Shown here: piece after piece, positions 6,452-14,451 of the stretch
Layout: the number at the start of each line of letters is the position of its first letter
Position numbering within the stretch: position 1 is the stretch's first letter
Assembly (NCBI GenBank): GCA_900316805.1
Contig: ONEJ01000074.1
Span: 1 to 35,683, forward strand
Length of the DNA: 35,683 nucleotides
Direction of reading: 5' to 3'
From: an uncultured Lachnospiraceae bacterium
Lineage (GTDB): Bacteria > Bacillota > Clostridia > Lachnospirales > Lachnospiraceae
Position numbers and translations under genes: made by a program
Notes under the pieces: generated by a model
Databases searched by the model: none
What the model saw: only the letters and a program-made list of their open reading frames with translations
What the model was told of the DNA's origin: nothing

Positions 6452-6476
6452 AATACTGGGGAAGCCCTTGTATTTT
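6450..6476 (+). terminator. Terminator-like hairpin after the amidase gene
   Basis: aaaatac (6450-6456) and gtatttt (6470-6476) are inverted copies with an inner GGG/CCC pairing. The stem begins at the end of the amidase stop codon and ends in T residues. Its 3' arm overlaps the -35 box of the next promoter. Confidence 0.5.
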
Positions 6477-6496
6477 CCCACAGTATGTGCTATACT
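6468..6496 (+). promoter_or_regulatory. Sigma-A promoter of queT
   Basis: TTGTAT (6468-6473), 17 bases, TATACT (6491-6496). Predicted start is near 6503, giving a structured leader of about 90 bases before queT. Confidence 0.75.
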
Positions 6497-6506
6497 GTGA
6501 CCCATC

Positions 6507-6532
6507 GCAAAGCCCATAAAATCAGGCTTTGC
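6507..6532 (+). other. Leader hairpin 5' of the candidate riboswitch
   Basis: gcaaagcc (6507-6514) and ggctttgc (6525-6532) make a perfect 8-bp stem with a 10-base loop at the very start of the predicted queT transcript. No T run follows. It may stabilise the 5' end or be part of a larger aptamer. Confidence 0.6.
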
Positions 6533-6544
6533 AACAAATACAAC

Positions 6545-6588
6545 CCGAGTGTTCGAGACCTTCCACTCGTAAAACAAAACTAAAGGAG
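6545..6588 (+). promoter_or_regulatory. Candidate preQ1 riboswitch controlling queT translation
   Basis: A 6-bp stem, cgagtg (6546-6551) with cactcg (6564-6569), encloses a 12-base loop and is followed by an A-rich tail (taaaacaaaactaa) running straight into the ribosome binding site AAGGAG (6583-6588). Stem, C-containing loop and A-rich tail ending at the Shine-Dalgarno are the layout of preQ1-I type H-pseudoknot riboswitches. Loop bases CCTT (6559-6562) can pair with AAGG of the binding site (6583-6586), which would hide it when ligand is bound. The downstream gene encodes a QueT-type transporter, the expected target. I assign it by eye; class I versus II or III is not certain. Confidence 0.6.
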
Positions 6589-6592
6589 ACAA

Positions 6593-7114
6593 ATGAATAT
6601 GAGAAACAAGAAAGTAACTTTTATCGTTCAGGCAGCGGTGATCGCCGCCTTGTATGTGGTGCTGACCATGCTGGCCAATGCCCTTGGTCTGGCCTCCCAC
6701 ACGATCCAGGTGCGTTTTTCCGAAGCCCTGTGTATCTTGCCGGTCTTTACGACCGCAGCAATTCCGGGACTGTGGATCGGTTGTGTGATCGCCAATCTCA
6801 TGACAGGAGCCATCATCTGGGATATCATTTTCGGAAGTCTGGCAACTCTGGTGGCTGCATTGGTGACCTACAAACTGCGGGAGCATAAATTCTTATGCAC
6901 GTTGCCGCCGGTCATCGCCAACATGATCGTAGTACCCTTTATACTGCGTTATGGCTACGGAATTCCCCCGGTGTACCTGAAAGGCATAGATGTAACGATC
7001 CCCTTCAACGCTCTGACCGTAGGAATCGGTGAAGTCATTTCCGTCTGCATACTGGGAAGTATACTCTTACGAGTTCTGCAAAAATACCGCAGCGTAATTT
7101 TCAAGAACGACTAA
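6593..7114 (+). CDS. queT: QueT family ECF transporter S component (queuosine precursor uptake)
   Basis: The 173-residue protein is almost entirely hydrophobic, with about five or six membrane segments, and carries the QueT-like patterns VQAAVIAALYVVLTM, IQVRFSEALCILPVF, GLWIGCVIANL and a late NALTVGIGEVISVC. Such proteins are substrate-binding S components that share the energising module (EcfA, EcfA', EcfT) encoded elsewhere, and bring in preQ0/preQ1-type precursors for queuosine tRNA modification. ATG 6593 lies only 4 bases from the AAGGAG; ATG 6599 with 10 bases is an equally possible start. The leader contains a candidate preQ1 riboswitch, which supports the substrate. Terminator 7185-7223 ends the unit. 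Confidence 0.9.
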   Translation: MNMRNKKVTFIVQAAVIAALYVVLTMLANALGLASHTIQVRFSEALCILPVFTTAAIPGLWIGCVIANLMTGAIIWDIIFGSLATLVAALVTYKLREHKFLCTLPPVIANMIVVPFILRYGYGIPPVYLKGIDVTIPFNALTVGIGEVISVCILGSILLRVLQKYRSVIFKND

Positions 7115-7184
7115 AAAACAAGAATAACTAAAACACAAGAACAAATAAAGAATCCGAGAACAAATTAAGAAATAGAAGGCTCCC

Positions 7185-7223
7185 AAAACTGCCCCTGCAG
7201 CAACCGTTGCAAGGGCAGTTTTT
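7185..7223 (+). terminator. Intrinsic terminator of queT
   Basis: aaaactgccc (7185-7194) and gggcagttttt (7213-7223) form the outer stem, with inner pairing of TGCA-type bases. The 3' arm ends in five T residues. Confidence 0.85.
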
Positions 7224-7261
7224 CTATATCCCCCGCGCAATGCGCCGTCTCTGCGTCCAAG

Positions 7262-7299
7262 GTACGCCCCGGGCCTTCACAGCCTCCCAAGGGGCGTGC
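7262..7299. other. GC-rich hairpin in the queT/operon gap
   Basis: The gap 7115-7422 holds an A-rich stretch, the queT terminator, then a GC-rich block at about 7230-7315. Within it gtacgcccc (7262-7270) and ggggcgtgc (7291-7299) are inverted with one mismatch. No ORF or known RNA was recognised. Composition differs sharply from the AT-rich sequence on both sides. Confidence 0.35.
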
Positions 7300-7340
7300 G
7301 AAAAACCGCCCCCCTTCATAAAATCTTAAGTAAAATGTAA

Positions 7341-7369
7341 AAGACAGCCACCCCCAAATATGATATATT
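7341..7369 (+). promoter_or_regulatory. Candidate promoter of the MoxR/VWA/ABC operon
   Basis: AAGACA (7341-7346), 17 bases, TATATT (7364-7369), with a predicted start near 7376 and a leader of about 47 bases to the first ATG. The -35 box is only a moderate match. I saw no equally good promoter in the short gaps of the operon that follows. Confidence 0.45.
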
Positions 7370-7422
7370 CTAAGTACGAGACATTATACAATCAAAAATA
7401 GGGAACAAACAGGGAGGAATTT

Positions 7423-9426
7423 ATGAAAAAACGTATAACCGCAGCAACCCTCTGTCTGTTATGCCTGCTGGGCCTTTTGCTCATGCCGGGCCGGATGCAG
7501 GTAATGGCAGACGAGGTGGGGTACTTCACCGGAGAAGTGACACTGCTTAAGGAAATGGAAAACAGCTATGTGTTCCAGATTGATGTAGGAAATAACGGCG
7601 AGGATTTCGAGGGAGTGGTAAGACTTCATTTTAATGGAGCACCCACCGACTCCAGCTGCTCCTATGAGCAGGAAATCACTATTCCCTCCGGGGGACAAAA
7701 GCAGTATAAGCTGACGATTCCCGCCAGCAATATGCAGCAGACCAGGGGAAGCGGATCCCTGTTTTTTGTCAATAAAAAGGGAAAGGTTCTCCAGACCATA
7801 TCCTTTAAGGATATTCTGGGAGGCAAAATGAGCGGTATCCAGGTGGGAATCCTTTCCGATGATTACGATAGCCTGACCTATCTGGATATGGGGGGAGAGA
7901 CTTACAACATGGGCAACGTGGACAAGCCCATCCGTCTGGTAAAGCTGGACAAGGATCAGGTGGCGGATGCCCTGGACGGCCTGTATTACCTGGTCATTGA
8001 TCATTTTGATACATCTGCGCTGAAGGAAGAATCTATGGATGCCCTGCTCCAATGGGTGGAGAATGGCGGCTGTCTGATGGTGGGAACCGGTTCCTATGCA
8101 GAACAGACCCTTGCGGGTTTTGATACCGATGATCTGGAAATTGCCGTGGGAGAAATCAGCAGCCCGGGAGAGGAGAATCCGGTATCTGTTATGGCTTCCA
8201 ACGGCAACTATTATTGTTTTTCAGATGCGGGAATTGATTTTTCCCAGATGGCAGTGGCAACTCTTGCATTGATGGGAACAGAGGGGATGGATACTCCGGG
8301 ATTCCCGGCAATTCTTTTTCCAAAGGGGAAGGGATGTATGGCAGTATTTTCCATATCTCTGGGAGAGCAGGAGATGCAGAAGGCCAGGCAGAACACAGAG
8401 GTGGCGAGAACACTGTACGACGGAATTACCTCCTATGCCTCCTCTGCCAGCATTCAGACAGACAGTGACTGGTACTGGGGGCAGAATGCCTTTGGCAGAA
8501 TCGACCATGAGAATACCAGCGTGGGCTTTACATTCCCTAAGATTCTTATGCTGATTTATGTGATTCTGGTGGGACCAATTCTCTATCTGATCCTGCGGGT
8601 CGCAAAGAAGAGAGAGTGGTATTGGATCTTTGTTCCGGCCTCTGCAGTGGTGTTTGTGGGCATTCTGTTTCTGTATGGGCAGTCGGTTAAGATCAACCGC
8701 ACCAGCCTCTATTCTGTGACGGTGCAGGAGGCCTCCGGGCAGCAGCAGGAGGAGATGGAGACCTATTTCAGCGGCTACCATTCCGGTGTAAAGCCCTGGA
8801 GCGTAAAGCTGAAGGACAACTATATCTACGGTGGAGCGGGGCTGATGGGATATGGCTCGGGAGGAAGCAACGATAGGGATCACTACGTGGTCAGCTATGG
8901 AGATGGTATCCGTATCGGCATGAATCCAGCCTCCAATTTCGAAACCGGATTTCTCTATGCGGTGGGAACCGGAACCGGGCACGGCAGTATTCAGGCAGAT
9001 AATATAAGTCTGGACAACCAGTCTTTTTCCGGCAAAATTGAGAATAAGACGGACTGTGATTTCCCATATCTGGGAATCCGGGCAGATGATTATATGATTG
9101 TGGTGGATAATGTCAAAGCCGGGGAGACCCTTGACCTGTCCAAGCTTCATAAAAGTAACCGTGTGGTGTATGAGACGAATTATCCGGATGACGTGTTCTA
9201 TGAAATGGTTCAGAGTAACAGAAGCGACGAGAGCGAAAGATCGGATCTGAAGGCTGCGCTGACGATTGGATTGAATACGGCAAACAAATACAGAAATCAG
9301 GGACAGGTGCTGATCTGTGGAGTGGTGCCGGATTATGAGAAAACTGCTTCGGATAAATGCAGGGAAATATCTATCGGGTGTCTTTATGCCACTGCAAAAC
9401 AGGAGGGAAACAATGCTGCAAATTAA
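7423..9426 (+). CDS. Secreted/membrane protein of the MoxR-VWA-ABC operon
   Basis: The 667-residue product has a signal peptide (KKR then LCLLCLLGLLLMPGRM, cleavage about residue 29). A beta-rich outer region follows (YVFQIDVGNNGEDFEGVVRL), then an alpha/beta part with YYLVIDHFDTSALKEESMDA and LLQWVENGGCLMVGTG, resembling the class I glutamine-amidotransferase-like fold in GldG-type ABC auxiliary proteins. Two membrane helices occur at about 373-392 and 400-418, and a large C-terminal outer part has a Gly-rich stretch. It overlaps the ABC ATPase gene by 14 bases. It probably acts as the extracytoplasmic partner of the exporter encoded next. No catalytic residues are evident, and I cannot name a specific family. 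Confidence 0.85.
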   Translation: MKKRITAATLCLLCLLGLLLMPGRMQVMADEVGYFTGEVTLLKEMENSYVFQIDVGNNGEDFEGVVRLHFNGAPTDSSCSYEQEITIPSGGQKQYKLTIPASNMQQTRGSGSLFFVNKKGKVLQTISFKDILGGKMSGIQVGILSDDYDSLTYLDMGGETYNMGNVDKPIRLVKLDKDQVADALDGLYYLVIDHFDTSALKEESMDALLQWVENGGCLMVGTGSYAEQTLAGFDTDDLEIAVGEISSPGEENPVSVMASNGNYYCFSDAGIDFSQMAVATLALMGTEGMDTPGFPAILFPKGKGCMAVFSISLGEQEMQKARQNTEVARTLYDGITSYASSASIQTDSDWYWGQNAFGRIDHENTSVGFTFPKILMLIYVILVGPILYLILRVAKKREWYWIFVPASAVVFVGILFLYGQSVKINRTSLYSVTVQEASGQQQEEMETYFSGYHSGVKPWSVKLKDNYIYGGAGLMGYGSGGSNDRDHYVVSYGDGIRIGMNPASNFETGFLYAVGTGTGHGSIQADNISLDNQSFSGKIENKTDCDFPYLGIRADDYMIVVDNVKAGETLDLSKLHKSNRVVYETNYPDDVFYEMVQSNRSDESERSDLKAALTIGLNTANKYRNQGQVLICGVVPDYEKTASDKCREISIGCLYATAKQEGNNAAN

Positions 9427-10348
9427 TCATTTATACAAAAACTATGGCAAATTTCCTGCCGTGACAGATTTAAACCTCCATATTCCACAAGGGGATCTTT
9501 TCGGATTTGTGGGGCCAAATGGTGCCGGAAAAACCACAACGATCCGTATGGTGTGCGGTCTGATGCTGCCCACAGCGGGAAGTATTACCATCAATGGGAT
9601 GGATGCGCTGACCAACCTTCGGGAGGTCAAAAAGCAGATTGGTTATGTGCCGGATTTCTTTGGGGTTTATGACAATCTGAAGGTGAAGGAATACATGGAT
9701 TTTTACGGCTCCATGTACCGGATGAATTCCTTTGAGGTGGAAAAGATCATGGATGATCTTCTGGAACTGGTGAATCTTTCTGACAAAAAAGAAGTCTATG
9801 TGGATACCCTTTCCCGGGGCATGAAGCAGCGCCTCTGTGTGGCCCGGTGCCTCATTCACAATCCGGCGCTGATGGTTTTGGACGAGCCTAACTCCGGTCT
9901 GGATCCAAGAGCAAGGGTGGAGATGAAGGAACTGCTCCAGAATTTAAGAAGCATGGGCAAAACCATTATTATCAGCTCCCATATTCTGTCAGAGCTATCG
10001 GAAATGTGTAACAGCATTGGGATTATGAATCACGGAAAACTGGTGACTGCCGGCAAAATCGAGGATGTCATGGGAAGTGTGTTCGGAAACAACCGGATGG
10101 TGATCAATGTTTCTACGGATATGGAAATGGCAGAGCGCATGGTGAAGGAGCAGGCTGGAATCCGGGTGGAGTCCGTGGGGGAGAAGGAAATCAAAATTAT
10201 GCATTCCCTTACGGAGCAGGAGATTGCCCATTTGATTGCCCGCATGATCAACGCCGGAGTGATCGTTACCGGCTTTCATCAGCAGGAGGGAAGTCTGGAG
10301 ACATTGTTTATGCAGCTGACAGGAGGTGAGAATGGTGATGAGGCTTAA
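9413..10348 (+). CDS. ABC transporter ATP-binding protein
   Basis: From ATG 9413, behind AGGAGGG, the 311-residue protein has Walker A GPNGAGKTT at 34-42, signature TLSRGMKQRLCVARCL, Walker B LMVLDEPNSGLDPRAR and the switch histidine in ISSHILSEL. The signature has LSRGM instead of LSGGQ, as is frequent in ABC-2 exporters of the CcmA/GldA class. The C-terminal 80 residues form an accessory domain. A long upstream extension in the same frame (from 9317) lies inside the previous gene and was discarded. It overlaps both neighbours and should power the permease encoded at 10332-11276. The substrate is unknown. Confidence 0.94.
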   Translation: MLQINHLYKNYGKFPAVTDLNLHIPQGDLFGFVGPNGAGKTTTIRMVCGLMLPTAGSITINGMDALTNLREVKKQIGYVPDFFGVYDNLKVKEYMDFYGSMYRMNSFEVEKIMDDLLELVNLSDKKEVYVDTLSRGMKQRLCVARCLIHNPALMVLDEPNSGLDPRARVEMKELLQNLRSMGKTIIISSHILSELSEMCNSIGIMNHGKLVTAGKIEDVMGSVFGNNRMVINVSTDMEMAERMVKEQAGIRVESVGEKEIKIMHSLTEQEIAHLIARMINAGVIVTGFHQQEGSLETLFMQLTGGENGDEA

Positions 10349-11276
10349 TCCAATCGTAAAAAAGGACATTCGTGTACAGGCGAGAAGTATGAAAATTGCC
10401 TGGGGACTTTTTGCCTATGAGGCAATCATGGCTCTTGTTTTTTTCCTGGCCATGTCTTTTTTCCAGATGGAAAATATCTACAGCAGTACTAATATCTACA
10501 GCCAGATCGTGATGCTTTATCCGGTACTGGCCGTTACCCAGATTGGCATTCTGGCAGTGGTGGTGCCCATCATCACGGCCTCCTCGATTTCCGGGGAGAA
10601 GGAACGGCAGACCTTTGACATTATGATGACCACCAGCATGACGCCTTTTTCCATCATTGTTGGCAAGGTGACAACGGCAATGAACCAGGGCTTATTATTC
10701 GTGGTTGCGGCCATGCCGATTATGGCTCTTGCTTTTGTGATCGGAGGCTTGTCCTGGGCATACCTGCTGTGGTTTCTTCTGATTGCCATGCTGGTTTCCC
10801 TGTTTTCTGCCAGTATTGGCATCTGTTGTTCGGCATTGTGTAAGAAAAGCATCGTCAGCGTCATTATGTCCTACGGAATCTATATTGTATTTATTGTGCT
10901 GACCTGTCTGCCCACGATTCTGTATATGATGTGGGGATACCAGACTGCGGCTGCTTCCATGACCGTGGGGATGATGGTTGTAATGTTGTTTTATCTGATC
11001 AACCCGGTGTATTATCTGGTGGAGTTTTTCGTTTGGACCATGACCGGAACTTCCGGGGTTTATGAGATCTTTCAGGGAATTTTTGATGACATGAACATGA
11101 AGATTCCTTTTGGAGAGGCGGTCTGGCATTATGGCTGGATGACAGTATCCACGGTATTGTTTCTTTTCGTGTCTTTCCTGTTTCTGCTTCTTGCGGCAAA
11201 GAAAATTAATCCGATTTCCAAGGGCAGGGCTAAAAAATTAGCACAGCTTGAATTGCAGAGGAGAATGCATGGATGA
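10332..11276 (+). CDS. ABC-2 type transporter permease
   Basis: The roughly 314-residue protein starts RLNPIVKKDIRVQARS, a typical cytoplasmic entry of ABC-2 permeases, and has about six membrane helices, including AYEAIMALVFFLAMSFF, VLAVTQIGILAVVVPIITAS and a last one with TVLFLFVSFLFLLLAA. The ISGEKERQTFDIMMTTSM segment after helix 2 is the coupling motif common in GldF/NosY-like permeases. AGGAGG at 10321-10326 serves ATG 10332 or 10338. It overlaps the ATPase gene by 17 bases and the next gene by 8, so translation is coupled. It should form the channel of the exporter. Confidence 0.92.
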   Translation: MVMRLNPIVKKDIRVQARSMKIAWGLFAYEAIMALVFFLAMSFFQMENIYSSTNIYSQIVMLYPVLAVTQIGILAVVVPIITASSISGEKERQTFDIMMTTSMTPFSIIVGKVTTAMNQGLLFVVAAMPIMALAFVIGGLSWAYLLWFLLIAMLVSLFSASIGICCSALCKKSIVSVIMSYGIYIVFIVLTCLPTILYMMWGYQTAAASMTVGMMVVMLFYLINPVYYLVEFFVWTMTGTSGVYEIFQGIFDDMNMKIPFGEAVWHYGWMTVSTVLFLFVSFLFLLLAAKKINPISKGRAKKLAQLELQRRMHG

Positions 11277-12570
11277 GAAAAAGTATCTGCTTTCGCAGAT
11301 TGATCGCTGCAGACGAAAACTGAATCTTGCGCTGTTTCTGGAGAAAAGTGTGGTTTTTCTTACCATAGGAGGGGTACTTTCGGCTTTGCTGGAAGCAGTT
11401 TCCCTGTTTGTGCCCTTTTATTCTGTGCACGCATGGAGCCTGTGTGTTGCTGCGGTTTTCCTGCTGGCAGGGATTATTATAGCAATTGATAAGAGAAAAG
11501 GAAAAAAGGATGCAGCCCTCACACTGGATGGTTTCGGTATGAAAGAGCGGGTGGTAACGGCTTACGAGCATCTGGAGGATGAGTCGGCCTATGCCCTTTT
11601 GCAGAGGAAGGATGCCGTCCGCTGTCTTGAGGCATCCCGGGAACGGATGAAAATCCGCATGAACCCGGGCTGGCGGCGCAATCTTGCGCTGCTTTTGTCT
11701 CTTGCGCTGGCCGTAGGACTGGCCTTTGTCCCGGCTCCAGCCAGAGAGGTGGCAAAGCAGAGGCATCTGCTGGCCAAGGAGGCCAAGGAGAAGCAGCAGG
11801 AACTGGAAAAGCTGGTAAAGAAGCTGGAGCAGATCGACACCAAGGCTTTGACAGCGGAGCAGAAGGCGGCTCTTGCAAAGCTGACGGAATCCATGAAGCT
11901 TTCCGCGGAAGAACTGAAGAACAGCAAAACCAGGGAAGCTTTACATGGGGCAGAGCAGAAGCTGGATTATAAGTATGAGCAGGCTCTTTCCCAGCTGGGA
12001 GAATTGGCCTCCCAGATGAAAAATCCGAAGGCTGCCGGTGTGGCCAGCGCAGAGGCCATGGCGAAGACCCTTTCAGGAAATAACGGGAAGGATGGCACCG
12101 GGGCGACGGCTTCCGGTGGCAGCACGGGTGGAAGCGGGAATTCCGAAGGTGACTCCGGGGATGCAAAGCCAAATGGCGGAGAGAACTCAGACGGCAGCAG
12201 TGGTGACGGAAGTCAGAATGGCGATGGCAGTAACGGAGACGGAAGTAATAACGGAAATGGAAATGGCAGCGGGAATGGAGGAAATTCCGGGCCCGGCCGT
12301 GGAACCGGAAGCAGCAGTGCAGCACACGATTATGTGAGCGTGCCCAACCAGAAGGGCAATGACGACAGCCTCCAGGGAAACAAGACAGGATCCGAAAATT
12401 CTGATTACTACCGGGCACAGAATGGTCTGGCCTGGGAGGGGGATCATGTCAGTCTGGATTCCGTGGTGGGAGATTACACGAAGGATGCCTACGAGGGAAT
12501 TTCCTCCGGGAAATATCCCAGCGGCATGGAACCGGTGATCCGGGATTATTTTGAGAATTTGAATGAATGA
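11269..12570 (+). CDS. Coiled-coil membrane protein with Gly/Asn/Ser-rich linker
   Basis: ATG 11269 overlaps the permease stop (ATGGATGA) and follows AGGAG. The 433-residue product has two N-terminal membrane helices (about 28-50 and 56-73), a cytoplasmic segment and a third helix (about 138-154, LALLLSLALAVGLAFV). A Lys/Glu/Gln-rich coiled coil follows (about 160-245), then a low-complexity linker of Gly, Asn, Ser and Asp (about 262-345), and a conserved-looking tail with YRAQNGLAWEGDHVSLDSVV and YPSGMEPVIRDYFENLNE. The N-terminal plan recalls DUF4175-type proteins found with MoxR/VWA genes. The function is unknown. It may be a scaffold linking the exporter to the VWA protein. Confidence 0.85.
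   Translation: MDEKKYLLSQIDRCRRKLNLALFLEKSVVFLTIGGVLSALLEAVSLFVPFYSVHAWSLCVAAVFLLAGIIIAIDKRKGKKDAALTLDGFGMKERVVTAYEHLEDESAYALLQRKDAVRCLEASRERMKIRMNPGWRRNLALLLSLALAVGLAFVPAPAREVAKQRHLLAKEAKEKQQELEKLVKKLEQIDTKALTAEQKAALAKLTESMKLSAEELKNSKTREALHGAEQKLDYKYEQALSQLGELASQMKNPKAAGVASAEAMAKTLSGNNGKDGTGATASGGSTGGSGNSEGDSGDAKPNGGENSDGSSGDGSQNGDGSNGDGSNNGNGNGSGNGGNSGPGRGTGSSSAAHDYVSVPNQKGNDDSLQGNKTGSENSDYYRAQNGLAWEGDHVSLDSVVGDYTKDAYEGISSGKYPSGMEPVIRDYFENLNE
12187..12291 (+). repeat. Low-complexity repeat encoding a GDGS/NGNG linker
   Basis: The DNA consists of imperfect short units of the type ggcgatggcagtaacgga, encoding GDGSQNGDGSNGDGSNNGNG and then more Gly/Asn. The repeats lie within the coiled-coil membrane protein gene. 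Length variation between strains would be expected. Confidence 0.6.
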
Positions 12571-12588
12571 TGTAGGAGAGGAGACAGG

Positions 12589-13530
12589 ATGACAGAGATA
12601 GAAGTCTACCAGAATAAGATTAGGGAATGCGAGGCCGAGATCGGCAAGGGTATCATCGGACAGAAAGATGTGGTGCGCCAGGTGCTTTTGGCTCTTTTAT
12701 CGGGAGGAAATGTGCTGTTAGAAGGTATGCCGGGCCTTGGAAAAACCATGCTGGTACGTACCATCAGCCAGGTATTCCGGATGTCCTATAAGAGAATCCA
12801 GTTCACGCCGGATCTGATGCCTTCCGATGTGACCGGAACGAATATCATGGTAAAGGAAGAGGGAAGAAGTGTTTTCCGATTTGAGGAGGGACCGGTGTTT
12901 GCCAATCTGGTGCTGGCGGACGAAATCAACCGTGCCACACCAAAGACCCAGGCGGCGCTACTGGAAGCCATGCAGGAGCACACCGTTACCGTGGGCAAGG
13001 AGTCTCATGTACTGACGGAGCCCTTTTTCGTGCTGGCAACCCAGAATCCAATCGAGCAGGAGGGAACCTATCCCCTGCCGGAGGCACAGTTGGACCGTTT
13101 CCTTCTGAAGGTTCTGGTGCCTTTTCCCACAAGGGAGGAGCTGAAGGGAATCGTGGAACTGACGGAAGGGAAGAAAAAGCCTGTAATTCAGCCGATGATG
13201 GATGAAAAGGAGCTTTTGACTGCAAGAAAACTGGTCAGCGAGATTCCCATTGCAGAGGCGGTAATGGATGAAATCTTAGATCTTGTGATGGCTACTCATG
13301 AGGCAAATCCCTATATCCGGGAGGGAGCCAGCCCCCGTGCGGCCCAGGCCATTGTAAAGACTGCAAGAGCCCGTGCCTTTATGGAGGGGCGGTTTAATGT
13401 GGCCTTTGAGGATGTGGAAGCGGTGGCTTATCCGGTGCTGCGTCATCGCCTTATTTTGAGTTTTGATGCGGTTTCCGAGGGGGTGACGGAGGATGCGGTC
13501 ATCACAGGATTATTGGGTGGAAGAAAATAA
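12589..13530 (+). CDS. MoxR family AAA+ ATPase
   Basis: The 313-residue protein shows the MoxR core: GIIGQKDVVRQVLLALLSGG, Walker A GMPGLGKT at 46-53, the RIQFTPDLMPSDVTG motif, Walker B LADEINRA with D111/E112, sensor 1 TQNPIEQEGTYPLPEAQLDR, and a C-terminal lid with YIREGASPRAAQAIVKTARA containing sensor 2 Arg. MoxR proteins act as chaperone-like ATPases working with VWA proteins in assembly or activation of complexes. The genes that follow encode DUF58 and VWA proteins, the usual partners. AGGAGAGGAG before the ATG is a strong binding site. The client complex here is unknown. Confidence 0.96.
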   Translation: MTEIEVYQNKIRECEAEIGKGIIGQKDVVRQVLLALLSGGNVLLEGMPGLGKTMLVRTISQVFRMSYKRIQFTPDLMPSDVTGTNIMVKEEGRSVFRFEEGPVFANLVLADEINRATPKTQAALLEAMQEHTVTVGKESHVLTEPFFVLATQNPIEQEGTYPLPEAQLDRFLLKVLVPFPTREELKGIVELTEGKKKPVIQPMMDEKELLTARKLVSEIPIAEAVMDEILDLVMATHEANPYIREGASPRAAQAIVKTARARAFMEGRFNVAFEDVEAVAYPVLRHRLILSFDAVSEGVTEDAVITGLLGGRK

Positions 13531-13572
13531 TTTCAAGGCCATGGTTTACTAACAAGAAAGAGATCGTAGAGT

Positions 13573-14451
13573 ATGCTGGAAGAAAGAGTTTATGAGAGGC
13601 TGTCAAGGCTTGCCCTTGCCATGCCCCACAAGAGCAGTCTGCATATGGCGGGAAGCCGGAAGTCTCTCCATAAGGGAATTTCTGCGGAGTTTTCCGATTT
13701 CCGGGAATACATGCCGGGGGATGACCTCAGGCGTCTGGACTGGAACGTGTACGCCCGCCTGGACCGCATGTACATCCGGGAATATATGGAGGAAAAGGAG
13801 GCGGTGGTGAATGTTGTAATAGACACCAGTGCCTCCATGGATTTTGGGAAAGAGAAGAAGTCGGTTCTGGCGGTGGAACTGGCAGCGGTAATGGCGTATC
13901 TTTCCCTGCAGTCCATGGACCGGGTCATTTTGTATGATATGAAGGAAATGCAAAGACCTTTTCCCGTGGGCGGCGGCAAAAACACTTTTGCAAAGGTGCT
14001 GCAGTGGCTAGAGGGGCGGGAGTTTTACGGAAGCTGTGACATGCTGGCAGCCCTAAAAAGAATGCCAAGAAGGGGAGCGGGAATCACTGTGATCATCAGC
14101 GATTTTCTGCACCCTGCCATGCTGGAAGAACAGGGGACGGCATTTGAAAAGGTACTGAAATTTTTGAGCTACTGCAAGCAGAGTTCCATTCTTTTGCAGA
14201 CCCTCGCAGCGGAGGAGCTTCGGGTGGATATGGATGGCACAAGGAATCTGATCGATATGGAGAGCGGTAAAAAGCTTCGGATCACCATGGATACCGCTGC
14301 CATCAGAAGCTACGAGAAAGAGCTGGAAGGATTCTGCGGGCAGCTTGCCCGGGGGGCCAAAAGAGCCCGGGGAACTTACGTGCTCTGTGATACGGGGAAG
14401 GATCGAAACCATTTGATTTTTGAGGATTTAAGGGAGCTGTATGATATTTGA
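13573..14451 (+). CDS. DUF58 domain protein
   Basis: The 292-residue protein has the DUF58 signature GISAEFSDFREYMPGDDLRR followed by LDWNVYARLDRMYIREY, then a VWA-like fold with DTSAS at 84-88 (a MIDAS-type start) and a later VIISDF strand. No membrane helix is present, so it is cytoplasmic or peripheral. DUF58 genes almost always sit beside moxR, and the pair is thought to act on the VWA proteins. The ribosome binding site is weak (gagatcgtagag), so translation may depend on the upstream gene. The last 11 bases overlap the next gene. Confidence 0.95.
   Translation: MLEERVYERLSRLALAMPHKSSLHMAGSRKSLHKGISAEFSDFREYMPGDDLRRLDWNVYARLDRMYIREYMEEKEAVVNVVIDTSASMDFGKEKKSVLAVELAAVMAYLSLQSMDRVILYDMKEMQRPFPVGGGKNTFAKVLQWLEGREFYGSCDMLAALKRMPRRGAGITVIISDFLHPAMLEEQGTAFEKVLKFLSYCKQSSILLQTLAAEELRVDMDGTRNLIDMESGKKLRITMDTAAIRSYEKELEGFCGQLARGAKRARGTYVLCDTGKDRNHLIFEDLRELYDI

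Noticed and set aside
8221-9150. Minus-strand ORF of 309 codons opposite the first operon gene
   Set aside because: It is the antisense shadow of a gene with signal peptide, membrane helices and good ribosome binding site; the product is rich in His, Arg and Pro with no recognisable domain.
12187-12291. Possible noncoding repeat array
   Set aside because: The units are in frame and encode a smooth Gly/Asn/Ser linker within a clear gene.
11519-12418. Minus-strand ORF of 299 codons opposite the coiled-coil protein
   Set aside because: Composition (very rich in Arg, His, Ser, Pro) is that of an antisense frame of Gly/Asn/Ser-rich coding DNA; no start site.
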